NCBI RefSeq assembly: GCF_022129445.1
Contig: NZ_JADQAQ010000017.1
Coordinates: 1 to 64,000, forward strand
Source: Photobacterium sp. Ph5
GTDB taxonomy: Bacteria; Pseudomonadota; Gammaproteobacteria; Enterobacterales; Vibrionaceae
Reading direction: 5' to 3'
DNA length: 64,000 bases
Position numbers and translations under genes: made by a program. Positions 29,201 to 37,651 of the stretch are shown here, one piece after another (positions within the stretch are counted from its first letter, which is position 1; every line of letters begins with the position of its first letter). Under the pieces are notes generated by a model. That model worked only from the letters and a program-made list of their open reading frames with translations. It ran no database searches and had not been told where the DNA came from.

Positions 29201-30405
29201 ATCCTGATGCTGAGCCTTTTGACGAAACAGAACTTAATAACGATATTGATGAGCAAATCGCACTTGATAATGTTATTCGTCAATTGCAGCAAGCTGCGGA
29301 AGCTGCAGACAAGTATTCACCTAAATCTGAATTATCTTCTGAAAATACAGTAGACTTTGTTGCTGAAACTACTCCTGAATTACCTGATGAGTCATCGTTA
29401 TCAGCATCAGCGGTTGCTAGTGAAAATGAAGTATCGCCATTTGATACCGCTCAAAGGGATGTTTATCCTTTTGAAAAACTCGATCCAACGACCATTCCAG
29501 AGTTTGATGAAGGTGAAGCGCTGCAAGCCTCATTGGATGAACAACATGAGCTTGAGCAATATGAAATTGAACAAGGTCTACGTTTACCCAATGAAGAGCT
29601 TATCGACGTAATAGAGAAGCCAGTTGTATTAGATCAGTTGGATCAAACAATGGTTGATTCCGCTGGCCTAGATATGGATGCATTACTGTTTGATGATTCA
29701 TTAAACGATAATACAGAGAACGATCGTCCATCTCAGCCAATACAGTCACAAGATATTAGTGATAGCACGACTGATTCATCATTAACTGATGAACAACCCA
29801 AACAGCAAGTGGAACGCTCTGGACTGGGTTTAGAAGACGATGAACGTGATGGATTATTAACGCAAACTGCAGATGAGTTAGTGGCAGATCATACTTTTGA
29901 CGATGAGCTGTCTGATGATGATGCTAAAGTGTGGCAAACCTCGGTATCTGAACCTGAATTAGCTCAAGAGGATTGGACACAACAACCGCATTTGGTCAAA
30001 GATGATGTGAAGTCGGTTTCGTTAGAGTCAGATTTCTCATTACACTCAAGTGCTCTTGAAAATGCAGCAACCAGTGAATTGCTGACTGAGCGATCCATTA
30101 TTGAAAAGCCGTCTTATATTAGTATTGATGAATTAATGAAAGATGACCCATCACATCAGCAAGTCGATCCCGATGCCAATCCTTTAAATTTAGAGGTAGG
30201 GCTTGACGAGTACCCTGATATGTTAGCCAGTATTGGTGACTATGATGTTGATACTAATGGTGAATATGCAAGTAAACTTGATTTGGCTAAAGCTTATTTA
30301 GAAATGAATGATAGCGAAGGTGCTGTTGGGTTATTAGAAGATATAGCAAAAAATGCTGAACAAGATCTGCAAGCTGAGGCAAAAAGATTGCTTACTAAGC
30401 TGTAA
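26272..30405 (+). CDS. fimV: FimV/HubP family polar landmark protein
   Basis: Inner-membrane protein that marks the cell pole; in Vibrio the orthologue HubP recruits chromosome partition, chemotaxis and flagellar regulators. The 1377-residue chain has a signal-like hydrophobic segment at about 11-29, a periplasmic LysM-like peptidoglycan-binding region at about 72-130, a Lys/Pro/Ala-rich linker, a coiled-coil stretch near 285-325, a membrane helix at about 353-377 and a very long acidic cytoplasmic part. The C-terminal 50 residues, YASKLDLAKAYLEMND onward, form the conserved FimV domain. Degenerate acidic repeats occur at 28243-28519 and 29053-29520. The GTG start at 26272 has GAGAGG upstream. 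Length fits HubP better than Pseudomonas FimV. Confidence 0.92.
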   Translation: MSDIPKIVKRFIVPVAFVTISSYLPMVNANTVRIIGPSSEDGSYSQASRGTDSPTLRSIPQLNTSSLSTRRYGPTGEKETLWSIASRNRPNASVSVYQVIGAIYHVNPQAFENSNIHGLIPGSTLVMPTLSQVKNEKESLIRRQLEADKKRAPYIKAKPATPKRVVKLKPKPEELQKIQAEQAAKKDVKKPQPAEPIVTPVATVTETAKPTTDVPVKTIEKAVAVATTAGVISAATPTELTANTSEAPKTEKVEVADVDNAENTVIPAKPELSEPQKTMTDEQMTKLVESNHMLRLRLAEMQQEVLALKDQVQDSDKVRQEILLFLEQQKEIQQTPQAVTPPTTTWFDSLANNPWALAAAGIIPGGLLAALLAFFLLRRKEDEQDEVKSLNAPEATAVETAPVVSPPVDGNDQALDTSDDLDDLFADDDLFNDTDFTLDIDDKDEPSTKNEKEEVKEPVTEFSDEVDAKTESAVVNDIEFDEAFENNLSRSISVKGDDAIGLEDMERALDEMDNESEPSSDEALALMWEKSLNESAKDEDTENSLDDFDLSQDDFDLSDNDDVKSLPADNEDEELDNGLLEQSLLDEILQQAEEQNQDHETDDVNDKSDDAEVNASENIDQDELDTLFGSFSADLPELDQTIPDASTHQIQDDERVFEEGSTALLDELVEDDELSSDIELEEDSTVLLDELILDDEPEQSDLTIEVAEDSTELLDELLKDNDAESETSSQQDDIAIDESSTELLDEILSEQLAAVDEQDIPNNENQHLDKIVESKSLASDVEQKLKDVIAPENDVEKNAQPEKDISLTDESDADTVEPDTLGAEVVAELPSEEVFNDAFTSELVSDTRDRPSQEVLESQNTEELQTLSPSSEQKFDEILDDVLDEDFYRQSLDSDVKPLTVSDLERELDEQDALASHVAAEQPEPLNVDDLPSFDEEDALKAFADDVYESPQEDAVHQDVLSLDDLPEFDEQAALDDPDAEPFDETELNNDIDEQIALDNVIRQLQQAAEAADKYSPKSELSSENTVDFVAETTPELPDESSLSASAVASENEVSPFDTAQRDVYPFEKLDPTTIPEFDEGEALQASLDEQHELEQYEIEQGLRLPNEELIDVIEKPVVLDQLDQTMVDSAGLDMDALLFDDSLNDNTENDRPSQPIQSQDISDSTTDSSLTDEQPKQQVERSGLGLEDDERDGLLTQTADELVADHTFDDELSDDDAKVWQTSVSEPELAQEDWTQQPHLVKDDVKSVSLESDFSLHSSALENAATSELLTERSIIEKPSYISIDELMKDDPSHQQVDPDANPLNLEVGLDEYPDMLASIGDYDVDTNGEYASKLDLAKAYLEMNDSEGAVGLLEDIAKNAEQDLQAEAKRLLTKL
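28243..29520 (+). repeat. Two families of degenerate acidic repeats inside fimV/hubP
   Basis: Four copies of a DSTxLLDEL motif (EGSTALLDEL, EDSTVLLDEL, EDSTELLDEL, ESSTELLDEI) lie between 28243 and 28519, spaced 23, 26 and 30 codons. Three copies of an LPxFDExxAL motif (LPSFDEEDAL, LPEFDEQAAL, IPEFDEGEAL) lie near 29053, 29158 and 29482. The DNA copies have diverged, so these are old protein repeats. Confidence 0.8.
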
Positions 30406-30430
30406 TATTCTTCTTGTTTAAGAAAGGAAA

Positions 30431-30463
30431 GGCACGGTAGAGGTGAGTCTATCGTGCTTTTTT
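30431..30463 (+). terminator. Intrinsic terminator of fimV/hubP
   Basis: GCACGGTAG at 30432-30440 pairs with CTATCGTGC at 30449-30457 (one G-T), followed by six T residues. Confidence 0.88.
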
Positions 30464-30603
30464 ATTTTTTACTTGCCATATCATGTTATCTCTATCGCGC
30501 TATTCTTTCCCTTATCTTGTGAATTACTTATAATTCGGAACAGTTTTCGTAAATTACGTGTAAGTGATTTACATAGGTTTGATTAATCGAAGTTGAATAA
30601 ATT

Positions 30604-31389
30604 ATGCGAATAGCTTTAGGTGTAGAGTACGATGGTGCTAAGTATTATGGCTGGCAACGCCAACGTGATGTAGATAGCGTACAAGAGCGTTTGGAAAAGG
30701 CTCTCTCTAAAGTCGCCAATCAACCGGTTGAAGTCTTCTGTGCAGGACGAACTGATGCTGGTGTTCATGGCACGGGGCAGGTTGTTCACTTCGATATTAA
30801 TATTGATCGCAAAATGGTGGCGTGGACGATGGGCGCCAATGCTCATCTTCCTAAAGATATTGCGGTACGTTGGGCGACAGAAGTGAATGAGGATTTTCAT
30901 GCTCGTTTTACCGCGACAGCACGTCGTTACCGTTACATCATTTTTAATAATGCCTTACGTCCTGCTATTTTAGGTAATGGTGTCAGCCATTATCACGGCC
31001 ATCTTGATGAGAAAAAAATGCATGAGGCTGGTCAATATTTATTGGGTGAGAATGACTTTACTTCATTCCGTGCTGTACATTGCCAATCGCGTAGCCCATG
31101 GCGTAATTTAATGCACCTGAATGTCACTCGCCAAGGCGACTTCGTGATCATTGATATCAAAGCAAATGCCTTTGTTCACCATATGGTACGTAACATTACA
31201 GGTAGCTTAATTAAAGTCGGTAAAGGCGAAGAAAAACCAGAGTGGATTGAGTGGCTACTTGCGCAAAAAAATCGCACATTAGCAGGGGCAACAGCCAAAG
31301 CTGAAGGCTTGTATTTGGTCGATGTTGATTACCCGAAAGAGCACAATTTACCGCGTGTACCATTAGGTCCGTTATTCTTAGCTGATTGA
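30604..31389 (+). CDS. truA: tRNA pseudouridine(38-40) synthase TruA
   Basis: Isomerises uridines 38 to 40 in the anticodon stem-loop of many tRNAs. The 261-residue protein has the catalytic D51 in [17 protein letters not shown], plus [14 protein letters not shown] and [13 protein letters not shown], all typical of TruA. Length is normal. The ATG has no strong ribosome binding site. It lies in the conserved order asd-like, fimV, truA, accD and is separated from accD by a hairpin. Confidence 0.96.
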   Translation: MRIALGVEYDGAKYYGWQRQRDVDSVQERLEKALSKVANQPVEVFCAGRTDAGVHGTGQVVHFDINIDRKMVAWTMGANAHLPKDIAVRWATEVNEDFHARFTATARRYRYIIFNNALRPAILGNGVSHYHGHLDEKKMHEAGQYLLGENDFTSFRAVHCQSRSPWRNLMHLNVTRQGDFVIIDIKANAFVHHMVRNITGSLIKVGKGEEKPEWIEWLLAQKNRTLAGATAKAEGLYLVDVDYPKEHNLPRVPLGPLFLAD

Positions 31390-31397
31390 GTTACAAA

Positions 31398-31428
31398 GGT
31401 TACCTTGATAAGGTAGTACCAGTTTTTT
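31398..31428 (+). terminator. Probable terminator after truA
   Basis: GGT-TACCTT pairs with AAGGTA-GT-ACC across a GAT loop, with a two-base bulge, followed by AG and TTTTTT. The bulge and the short loop lower confidence. Confidence 0.6.
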
Positions 31429-31529
31429 ATCTACAGATTAGCAAGATTGTGTTTTAATCTCTGATCGTTATCCAATGAATTTGTATCTTCGGCCATTGAC
31501 GGCGGAAGCATTAAGAATAAAGGTCATTC

Positions 31530-32459
31530 ATGAGCTGGCTTGAAAAGATTCTAACTAAAAGCAACATTGTCTCTTCACGAAAAGTGTCGATTCCTGAGGG
31601 CGTTTGGACGAAATGTACCTCTTGTGATCAAGTACTGTACCATGCAGATCTTGAGCGCAATCTAGAGGTGTGCCCTAAGTGTGATCATCACATGCGTATG
31701 AAAGCACGTCGTCGTCTTGAAACTTTCTTAGACGCCGATACGCAAGTTGAGATTGCCGCAGAGCTAGAGCCGCAAGATAAGCTTAAATTCCGCGATTCTA
31801 AAAAGTACAAAGATCGTTTGTATAGCGCTCAAAAAGCCACGGGTGAAAAAGATGCATTAATCGCAATGAAAGGGGAAGTATTAGGTCTACCTATTGTTGC
31901 ATGTGCTTTTGAATTCTCTTTTATGGGCGGTTCAATGGGCTCTGTCGTTGGTGCTAAATTTGTACGAGCAGTGGATGCGGCAATTGAAAATAACTGCCCA
32001 TTGATTTGTTTCTCCGCAAGTGGCGGTGCACGTATGCAAGAAGCGTTGATGTCATTGATGCAAATGGCGAAAACCAGTGCGGCGTTAGAGCGTCTATCAG
32101 CGAAAGGCTTACCTTTCTTCTCTGTGTTAACTGATCCAACTATGGGGGGCGTATCAGCGTCTCTTGCAATGCTTGGTGATATCAATATTGGTGAGCCAAA
32201 AGCACTGATTGGTTTTGCAGGTCAACGTGTTATTGAGCAAACCGTACGTGAGAAGTTACCAGAAGGCTTCCAACGTAGTGAGTTCCTACTTGAACATGGT
32301 GCGATTGATATGATTGTTGATCGCCGTGAAATGCGCCAGCGTATCGCAGGCCTTGTTGCCAAAATGACCAACCAAGCGTCACCGTTAGTTGTTTCTGTTG
32401 ATAGTAAGCCAGAGCCTGTTGAGACTCCTGTCCAAGCTGAAGATTCAGAAAACGTCTAA
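31530..32459 (+). CDS. accD: Acetyl-CoA carboxylase carboxyltransferase subunit beta AccD
   Basis: With AccA it moves the carboxyl group from biotin on AccB to acetyl-CoA, giving malonyl-CoA for fatty acid synthesis. The 309-residue protein has the N-terminal zinc ribbon with C29, C32, C48 and C51 and the crotonase-like carboxyltransferase fold with the [11 protein letters not shown] and [10 protein letters not shown] oxyanion-hole regions. AAAGG precedes the ATG. A strong terminator follows, so folC downstream probably has its own promoter. Confidence 0.97.
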   Translation: MSWLEKILTKSNIVSSRKVSIPEGVWTKCTSCDQVLYHADLERNLEVCPKCDHHMRMKARRRLETFLDADTQVEIAAELEPQDKLKFRDSKKYKDRLYSAQKATGEKDALIAMKGEVLGLPIVACAFEFSFMGGSMGSVVGAKFVRAVDAAIENNCPLICFSASGGARMQEALMSLMQMAKTSAALERLSAKGLPFFSVLTDPTMGGVSASLAMLGDINIGEPKALIGFAGQRVIEQTVREKLPEGFQRSEFLLEHGAIDMIVDRREMRQRIAGLVAKMTNQASPLVVSVDSKPEPVETPVQAEDSENV

Positions 32460-32488
32460 TTGATTATATCGATTGATGAATATAGAAG

Positions 32489-32520
32489 CCGTTTAGCTTG
32501 TCGCTAGGCGGTTTTTTTTT
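32489..32520 (+). terminator. Intrinsic terminator of accD
   Basis: CCGTTTAGC at 32489-32497 pairs with GCTAGGCGG at 32503-32511 (two G-T), followed by nine T residues. Confidence 0.9.
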
Positions 32521-32649
32521 GAGTGCGTAATACCAAGTTCTCCATTAACGTGGTGTTTAATAGAATTTATATCGTCATAGGTTTAAGTTATTTAAGATTC
32601 GATGGTAAATTATGGCTCAAGTAATTTATAAACAAGTGAATGATTTCTC

Positions 32650-33912
32650 ATGTCAGGATTGACTGCACCACAAGCGACAGCCTCGCTTTCAACATGGCTA
32701 AAATATCTTGAGCAATTACATACCAGTGCAATCGATCTTGGATTAGATCGTGTCAAGGCTGTAGGTGAAAAGGCAAACCTAATTAAACCTGCACCTTGTG
32801 TTATTACTGTTGCAGGTACTAATGGCAAAGGTTCAACCTGTGCCATGCTAGAAGCGATTTTAATTGAAGCGGGTTATAAGGTGGGGGTTTATAGCTCTCC
32901 TCATCTTGTACGTTATAACGAGCGTGTTCGTATCAATAATAAAGAGCTTGAAGATAGTGAACACAGCAAAGCATTTTCAAGTGTTGAAGCGGCGCGTGGT
33001 GATATCAGTTTAAGCTTATTTGAATTTGGTACGCTTGCTGCGTTAACACTGTTTAAAACACATAAAGTGGATGTTGTTGTACTGGAAGTTGGTCTTGGTG
33101 GACGATTAGACGCCACTAATATTGTTGATCATGATGTTAGCGTGATCACCAGTCTTGCAATTGATCATGTTGATTGGCTTGGTGATAACATTGATGTCAT
33201 TGGTTATGAAAAAGCAGGTATTTTCCGCTCTGGCAAACCGGCTATTTGCGGGCAACCTCATCCGCCAGCAACTGTTCCTGCTCACGCGGATGATATTGGT
33301 GCAGAATTACATCAGGTTGGTTATCAATTTGATTATCAAGTAGCAGATGACCACTGGAATTGGCAATGTGGTGCATTTGATTTATCTCACTTGCCTCTCC
33401 CGAATTTACCGCTCCCTAATGCAGCCACAGCCTTAATGGCTTTAGGAACCGCAGAGCTTGATATCTCGGAAGAGAATATTATTAAAGGCTTAAGTAAAGC
33501 CCAATTACCAGGACGTATGCAGCGTGTGAGTAATAACCCATTGATTATTATGGATGTCGCACATAATCCCCATTCTGCTGAGTATTTCGCTCAGCAATTA
33601 AATCGAATGAAGAAAAAAGAAAGTAAGAAGCACATTCATGCTGTTGTTGCGATGCTCCATGATAAAGATATCGCTTCGACTATCGCAATGATGAGAGATG
33701 TCGTGGATCATTGGTATCCCGCTTCTTTAACGGGGCCTAGGGCGGCGATTGCTGATGAGATATTACAGTATTTACCAACAGATTGTATGGGTTTTGATAA
33801 GCCAGAGGACGCATTTGACCAAGCGCTAACAAAAGCTAACAGCGATGATATGGTAATCGTCTTTGGCTCGTTTTACACTGTCGGGCAAATAACGAGTCAT
33901 TTACGTAAATAA
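32650..33912 (+). CDS. folC: Bifunctional folylpolyglutamate/dihydrofolate synthase FolC
   Basis: Adds glutamate to dihydropteroate to form dihydrofolate and then extends polyglutamate tails. The 420-residue protein is a Mur ligase-like ATPase with the P-loop GTNGKGS at residues 56-62, the conserved SSPHLVRYNERVRIN segment, EVGLGGRLDATN and the late MDVAHNPHSAEYF. The start codon region has no strong ribosome binding site. dedD follows within 48 bases, as in E. coli. Confidence 0.95.
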   Translation: MSGLTAPQATASLSTWLKYLEQLHTSAIDLGLDRVKAVGEKANLIKPAPCVITVAGTNGKGSTCAMLEAILIEAGYKVGVYSSPHLVRYNERVRINNKELEDSEHSKAFSSVEAARGDISLSLFEFGTLAALTLFKTHKVDVVVLEVGLGGRLDATNIVDHDVSVITSLAIDHVDWLGDNIDVIGYEKAGIFRSGKPAICGQPHPPATVPAHADDIGAELHQVGYQFDYQVADDHWNWQCGAFDLSHLPLPNLPLPNAATALMALGTAELDISEENIIKGLSKAQLPGRMQRVSNNPLIIMDVAHNPHSAEYFAQQLNRMKKKESKKHIHAVVAMLHDKDIASTIAMMRDVVDHWYPASLTGPRAAIADEILQYLPTDCMGFDKPEDAFDQALTKANSDDMVIVFGSFYTVGQITSHLRK

Positions 33913-33960
33913 GTGAAAAAACACTTTATTATAAAGTGGTTAAATAGCATAGGAGTCCAT

Positions 33961-34623
33961 GTGGCTAGCCAATTTCAAAATCGACTCATTGGTACCATCA
34001 TTTTGGTAACTGTTGGCGTGATTTTTCTTCCCGATCTTTTTGATGGACAAAAACAGCATTATAAAGAGCAGTTCGCAAGTATTCCGTTACAACCTAAAAT
34101 GGGTGATCAAAAGGAATTTAATCAAATTCCTAACCCTGAAACGGTAAATTCGGAGCTACCTAAAGATCCTGTTACGGTAACAGTGGATAATGGTAAAGAT
34201 ACGGTTTCAACATCATCAAGTGATTCTAATGAAACCTATACCGTTGAAGAAGATAAAACGTCTCAACCAGTACAACCTGTAGTGCCTGTTACGAAACCTA
34301 AACCTGTGGTAAAACCGCAATCGAAGCCTGTTGTTAAACCTGAACCTGCCGTGGTTTCTGACCAAGGGTTAAAAAATAGTGGCTGGATGATCCAACTAGG
34401 TACGTTTGGTAATTTTAAAAATGCCAGCGCACTGGTGGCGAAGTTGCGTTTAAATGGTTATCAAGCTCATTTATTACCTAAAAATGCTCAGCCAGGTCAG
34501 TATGTAAAAGTTGTTGTAGGCCCTGATCTTTCAAAAGATAAGCTTTTGGCTAAGATTGATGACTTGAATAAATTAACCGGGTTAAGTGGCAAATTGTATC
34601 AATTTAGCCCAATAAAACCTTAA
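33961..34623 (+). CDS. dedD: SPOR-domain cell division protein DedD
   Basis: Septal-ring protein that binds denuded glycan strands at the division site. I choose the GTG at 33961 because AGGAG lies five bases upstream and the product then begins with VASQFQNRLIGTIILV, like E. coli DedD; an in-frame GTG at 33913 has no such site. The 220-residue protein has an N-terminal membrane helix at about 8-25, a Pro/Lys/Val-rich periplasmic linker and a C-terminal SPOR domain of about 70 residues beginning near GWMIQLGTFGNFKNA. A PurR-like box overlaps its stop codon. Confidence 0.92.
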   Translation: MASQFQNRLIGTIILVTVGVIFLPDLFDGQKQHYKEQFASIPLQPKMGDQKEFNQIPNPETVNSELPKDPVTVTVDNGKDTVSTSSSDSNETYTVEEDKTSQPVQPVVPVTKPKPVVKPQSKPVVKPEPAVVSDQGLKNSGWMIQLGTFGNFKNASALVAKLRLNGYQAHLLPKNAQPGQYVKVVVGPDLSKDKLLAKIDDLNKLTGLSGKLYQFSPIKP

Positions 34624-34637
34624 GTAAACGTTTGCGT
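34622..34637. promoter_or_regulatory. PurR-like operator of the cvpA-purF operon
   Basis: The 16 bases AAGTAAACGTTTGCGT read ACGCAAACGTTTACTT on the other strand, which closely fits the PurR box with its central CAAACGTTT. It sits 45 bases before cvpA. PurR represses purF in E. coli, so the site is in the expected place. Confidence 0.85.
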
Positions 34638-34658
34638 CTTCATTTTTTCTGTTAGAAT
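34631..34658 (+). promoter_or_regulatory. Probable cvpA-purF promoter
   Basis: TAGAAT at 34653-34658 is a good -10 hexamer, and TTTGCG at 34631-34636 is a weak -35 with a 16-base spacer. The -35 overlaps the PurR-like box, as expected for repression by occlusion. Confidence 0.55.
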
Positions 34659-34682
34659 ACGCATCAACAAGACGAAATACAC

Positions 34683-35177
34683 ATGATGATTTGGATTGAT
34701 TATGTAATTTTAGCCGTGATTGGCTTTTCCGCTTTGGTAAGTTTAATCCGTGGTTTTGTTAAAGAAGCACTGTCATTAGTTATCTGGTTTACTGCTTTTT
34801 TTGTGGCGAGTAATTTCTACCCACAACTAGCGGTTTACTTTACAAACTTTCATGATGAAATGCTTCGCAACGGTAGCGCTATTGCCGTTTTATTTATCGC
34901 AACGCTAATTGTTGGCGCGGTAGTTAACTATGTTATAGGTCAGTTGGTACAGAAAACAGGCTTATCTGGTACTGATAGGGTTTTGGGCGTAGTTTTTGGT
35001 GGGGTTCGCGGCGTGTTAATTGTTGCGGCAGTATTGTTCTTTCTCGACGCCTTTACTGGGTTTGCAAGTGCTGATTGGTGGAAACAGTCAAAACTTATCC
35101 CACAATTTGGCGTCGTCATTGAATGGTTTTTCTCCTATATAAAACACAGTTCAAGCTTCTTACCTAACATGAAATAG
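34683..35177 (+). CDS. cvpA: CvpA family membrane protein
   Basis: The 164-residue protein has four membrane helices and starts with [31 protein letters not shown], the conserved CvpA opening. E. coli CvpA is linked to colicin V production and to envelope stress tolerance; its molecular function is uncertain. It is directly upstream of purF, the standard arrangement, and shares the PurR-controlled promoter. Two adjacent ATG codons (34683, 34686) are both possible starts. Confidence 0.93.
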   Translation: MMIWIDYVILAVIGFSALVSLIRGFVKEALSLVIWFTAFFVASNFYPQLAVYFTNFHDEMLRNGSAIAVLFIATLIVGAVVNYVIGQLVQKTGLSGTDRVLGVVFGGVRGVLIVAAVLFFLDAFTGFASADWWKQSKLIPQFGVVIEWFFSYIKHSSSFLPNMK

Positions 35178-35250
35178 CGCCAAATTAATAGCAGTTACCA
35201 AGTTATTCGATTTGGTAACTGTATTTTTATGCATGACGAGGATTTTGGAA

Positions 35251-36768
35251 ATGTGTGGTATTGTTGGAATCGTGGGCTCAACCCCGGTAAACCAGTCTAT
35301 CTATGATGCACTTACTGTGCTGCAACATCGCGGCCAAGATGCTGCGGGTATTTGTACCTTAGAAAGCAATCGTTTCCGTCTGCGTAAAGCGAATGGTTTA
35401 GTGCGTGATGTCTTTGAAGCTAAACATATGCAACGCTTACAAGGTAATGTAGGTATCGGACACGTGCGTTATCCAACTGCGGGTAGCTCTAGTGCATCAG
35501 AAGCCCAACCGTTTTATGTTAATTCTCCTTACGGTATTTCACTGGCTCATAATGGTAATTTAACCAACGCAGCAGATATTCGTGAGACCTTATTTGAGCA
35601 AGCGAAACGTCATGTCAATACAACCTCAGATTCTGAGATTTTACTGAATATTCTGGCAAATCAACTTGAGCATTGTCCAAGCTATCCTATTAGTCCTGAT
35701 GAAATATTTAAATCAGTCAGTGAAGTTCACCGAATTGTAAAAGGCGCATATGCGGTTGTTGCGATGGTTATCGGACATGGCTTAATTGCATTTCGTGATC
35801 CAAATGGTATTCGCCCTTTATGTATTGGTAAGCGTGAAGAGCAAGGTAAAACAGAATACATGGTAGCTTCAGAGTCAGTGGCACTTGATGCGGTTGGTTT
35901 TGATTTTGTCCGTGATATCGCGCCTGGTGAAGCCGTTTATATCACTTTTGATGGGCAATTATTTACTCAGCAATGTGCTGATAATCCACAGTTAAATCCA
36001 TGTGTATTTGAGTTTGTTTACTTCGCTCGTCCAGATTCATTTATTGATAAAGTCTCTGTTTATGGTGCGCGTTTAGCGATGGGCACTAAACTGGGTGAAA
36101 AGATTAAACGAGAATGGGCAGATATAGATATCGATGTCGTTATTCCTATCCCAGAAACCTCTTGCGATAGTGCACTAGAAATAGCCCGTACGTTAGATAA
36201 ACCTTACCGCCAAGGTTTTGTTAAAAACCGTTACGTGGGCCGTACGTTTATCATGCCAGGGCAGCAAATGCGTCGTAAGTCTGTGCGTCGTAAACTCAAC
36301 GCTATTCGCTCTGAGTTTAAAGATAAAAATGTATTGTTAGTTGATGACTCTATTGTTCGTGGTACTACATCAGAGCAGATCATCGAAATGGCAAGAGAAG
36401 CCGGTGCGAAGAAAGTTTATTTAGCATCAGCAGCACCTGAAATTCGTTTCCCTAATGTCTATGGTATTGATATGCCAAGCGCTAATGAGTTAATTGCTCA
36501 TGGCCGAGAAGTGGATGAAATTTCAAATATTATCGGTGCTGATGGTTTGATTTTTCAAGACCTACAAGATCTTGTTGATGCTGTTGCCGAAGGAAACCCT
36601 GATATTAAATTGTTTGAAACGTCAGTATTTAATGGTAATTACGTTACCGGTGACGTGAACCAAAAATACTTAGAGTATTTAGATTCACTACGCAGTGATG
36701 ACTCGAAAAAACAACGTGAGATTCAGCAAGATTTAGCCAGTTTAGAGTTACATAATGAAGGCATCTAA
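35251..36768 (+). CDS. purF: Amidophosphoribosyltransferase PurF
   Basis: First committed step of purine synthesis: PRPP plus glutamine gives phosphoribosylamine. I use the ATG at 35251 because the mature enzyme needs cysteine as its first residue, and the protein then begins MCGIVGIVG with C2 as glutaminase nucleophile; the frame is open to 35212 but that would bury the cysteine. The 505-residue chain has the Ntn amidotransferase domain ([19 protein letters not shown]) and a C-terminal phosphoribosyltransferase domain with [14 protein letters not shown] at about 361-374. AGGATTTTGGA precedes the start. Confidence 0.97.
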   Translation: MCGIVGIVGSTPVNQSIYDALTVLQHRGQDAAGICTLESNRFRLRKANGLVRDVFEAKHMQRLQGNVGIGHVRYPTAGSSSASEAQPFYVNSPYGISLAHNGNLTNAADIRETLFEQAKRHVNTTSDSEILLNILANQLEHCPSYPISPDEIFKSVSEVHRIVKGAYAVVAMVIGHGLIAFRDPNGIRPLCIGKREEQGKTEYMVASESVALDAVGFDFVRDIAPGEAVYITFDGQLFTQQCADNPQLNPCVFEFVYFARPDSFIDKVSVYGARLAMGTKLGEKIKREWADIDIDVVIPIPETSCDSALEIARTLDKPYRQGFVKNRYVGRTFIMPGQQMRRKSVRRKLNAIRSEFKDKNVLLVDDSIVRGTTSEQIIEMAREAGAKKVYLASAAPEIRFPNVYGIDMPSANELIAHGREVDEISNIIGADGLIFQDLQDLVDAVAEGNPDIKLFETSVFNGNYVTGDVNQKYLEYLDSLRSDDSKKQREIQQDLASLELHNEGI

Positions 36769-36795
36769 GCCTTATATGTGAGTAAATATCGCTAT

Positions 36796-36828
36796 AAGCC
36801 GGAGTGTAAAAACTCCGGCTTTTCTTTT
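36796..36828. terminator. Bidirectional terminator between purF and the Yip1-family gene
   Basis: AAGCCGGAGT at 36796-36805 pairs with ACTCCGGCTT at 36812-36821 across a six-base loop, followed by TTCTTTT. The convergent gene on the minus strand ends at 36827, so both genes can use it. Confidence 0.9.
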
Positions 36829-37429
36829 AATGGATAAACTCAGGCCCAAAACCATGACTCCATAAGATAACCGATGATGTGATAATCGAAACTAACAGTA
36901 CCAGTCCTGCGGTAACAATTGAACTTGCATAAATGAAACCACGTTCTTCAGGAATGTGCATTAAAATGGGTACACCGGTATAGAGTAAATACACAGAATA
37001 GGTGAGCCCTATGAGTCCTGTAAGCATTAGAAACCATAAATGTGGAAAGAGTGCTCCTATGCTTGTCATAAATAACGGTGTGGCGGTATAGGCGGCAAGT
37101 TCAACTGCTTGTGTGATAGTGGGAGATGCGCCAAAGGTTTTACTCATCCAATAGGTAAGATATGCGAGTGCTAGCACACCTGTTACCAAGGCAATATACA
37201 TAGCGATAGCCATAGGTATTGCACTAGAAGCGGTAAGGAAAATAGGCTCTCCTGCGCCGATATTCCAGCCAATATAAACACTGGATATAAAAGCAAAGAT
37301 TGAAGGAAGTAATGAAATAATCAAAATATGACTTAAGCAACCACTCAGTAATCCTTCATGTTTTTTATCAATAGTGCGCCATTCTTGTTTCGGGTGGGTA
37401 TATATACCCCATAGGTGTCCCAGAATCAT
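36827..37429 (-). CDS. Yip1 family inner-membrane protein
   Basis: The 200-residue protein has about five or six membrane helices and starts with the signature HLWGIYTHPKQEWRTI, typical of bacterial Yip1-domain (YIP1/YohC-like) proteins. Function in bacteria is not established. It is convergent with purF and 222 bases downstream of aphB on the same strand, but a strong terminator lies between, so it is probably transcribed alone. The ATG at 37429 is supported by the family N-terminus. Confidence 0.85.
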   Translation of the reverse strand: MILGHLWGIYTHPKQEWRTIDKKHEGLLSGCLSHILIISLLPSIFAFISSVYIGWNIGAGEPIFLTASSAIPMAIAMYIALVTGVLALAYLTYWMSKTFGASPTITQAVELAAYTATPLFMTSIGALFPHLWFLMLTGLIGLTYSVYLLYTGVPILMHIPEERGFIYASSIVTAGLVLLVSIITSSVILWSHGFGPEFIH

Positions 37430-37586
37430 AGTACGCCCCTGTCATTATATTACGTTCAAGTTCGTTATATTATTGTTGATCGATTTTTGAGCTGTCTTAT
37501 AACATTTAGTCGGGATCGGGGAGGAGTGCAAGGTTTGTAACTGTTTGTTTTTTGATGCGGGTTATTGTATTGAATGCTAGAAAAAT

Positions 37587-37621
37587 AAAATGCCATATTA
37601 ATCGATTAATATGGCATTTTT
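37587..37621 (-). terminator. Terminator of aphB, a perfect 34-base palindrome
   Basis: Bases 37587-37620 are self-complementary without a mismatch, centred on ATCGAT and flanked by AAAA and TTTT. Read on the minus strand it ends in TTTTATTTTT, giving a strong intrinsic terminator after aphB. Confidence 0.88.
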
Positions 37622-37651
37622 ATTGAAATGTTACGCTGTTAGTAAACGTTT

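Noticed and set aside
26700-29611. Several open frames in other frames and on the minus strand within fimV/hubP
   Set aside because: They arise from the biased codon use of the long acidic and repetitive gene and lack start signals or family resemblance.
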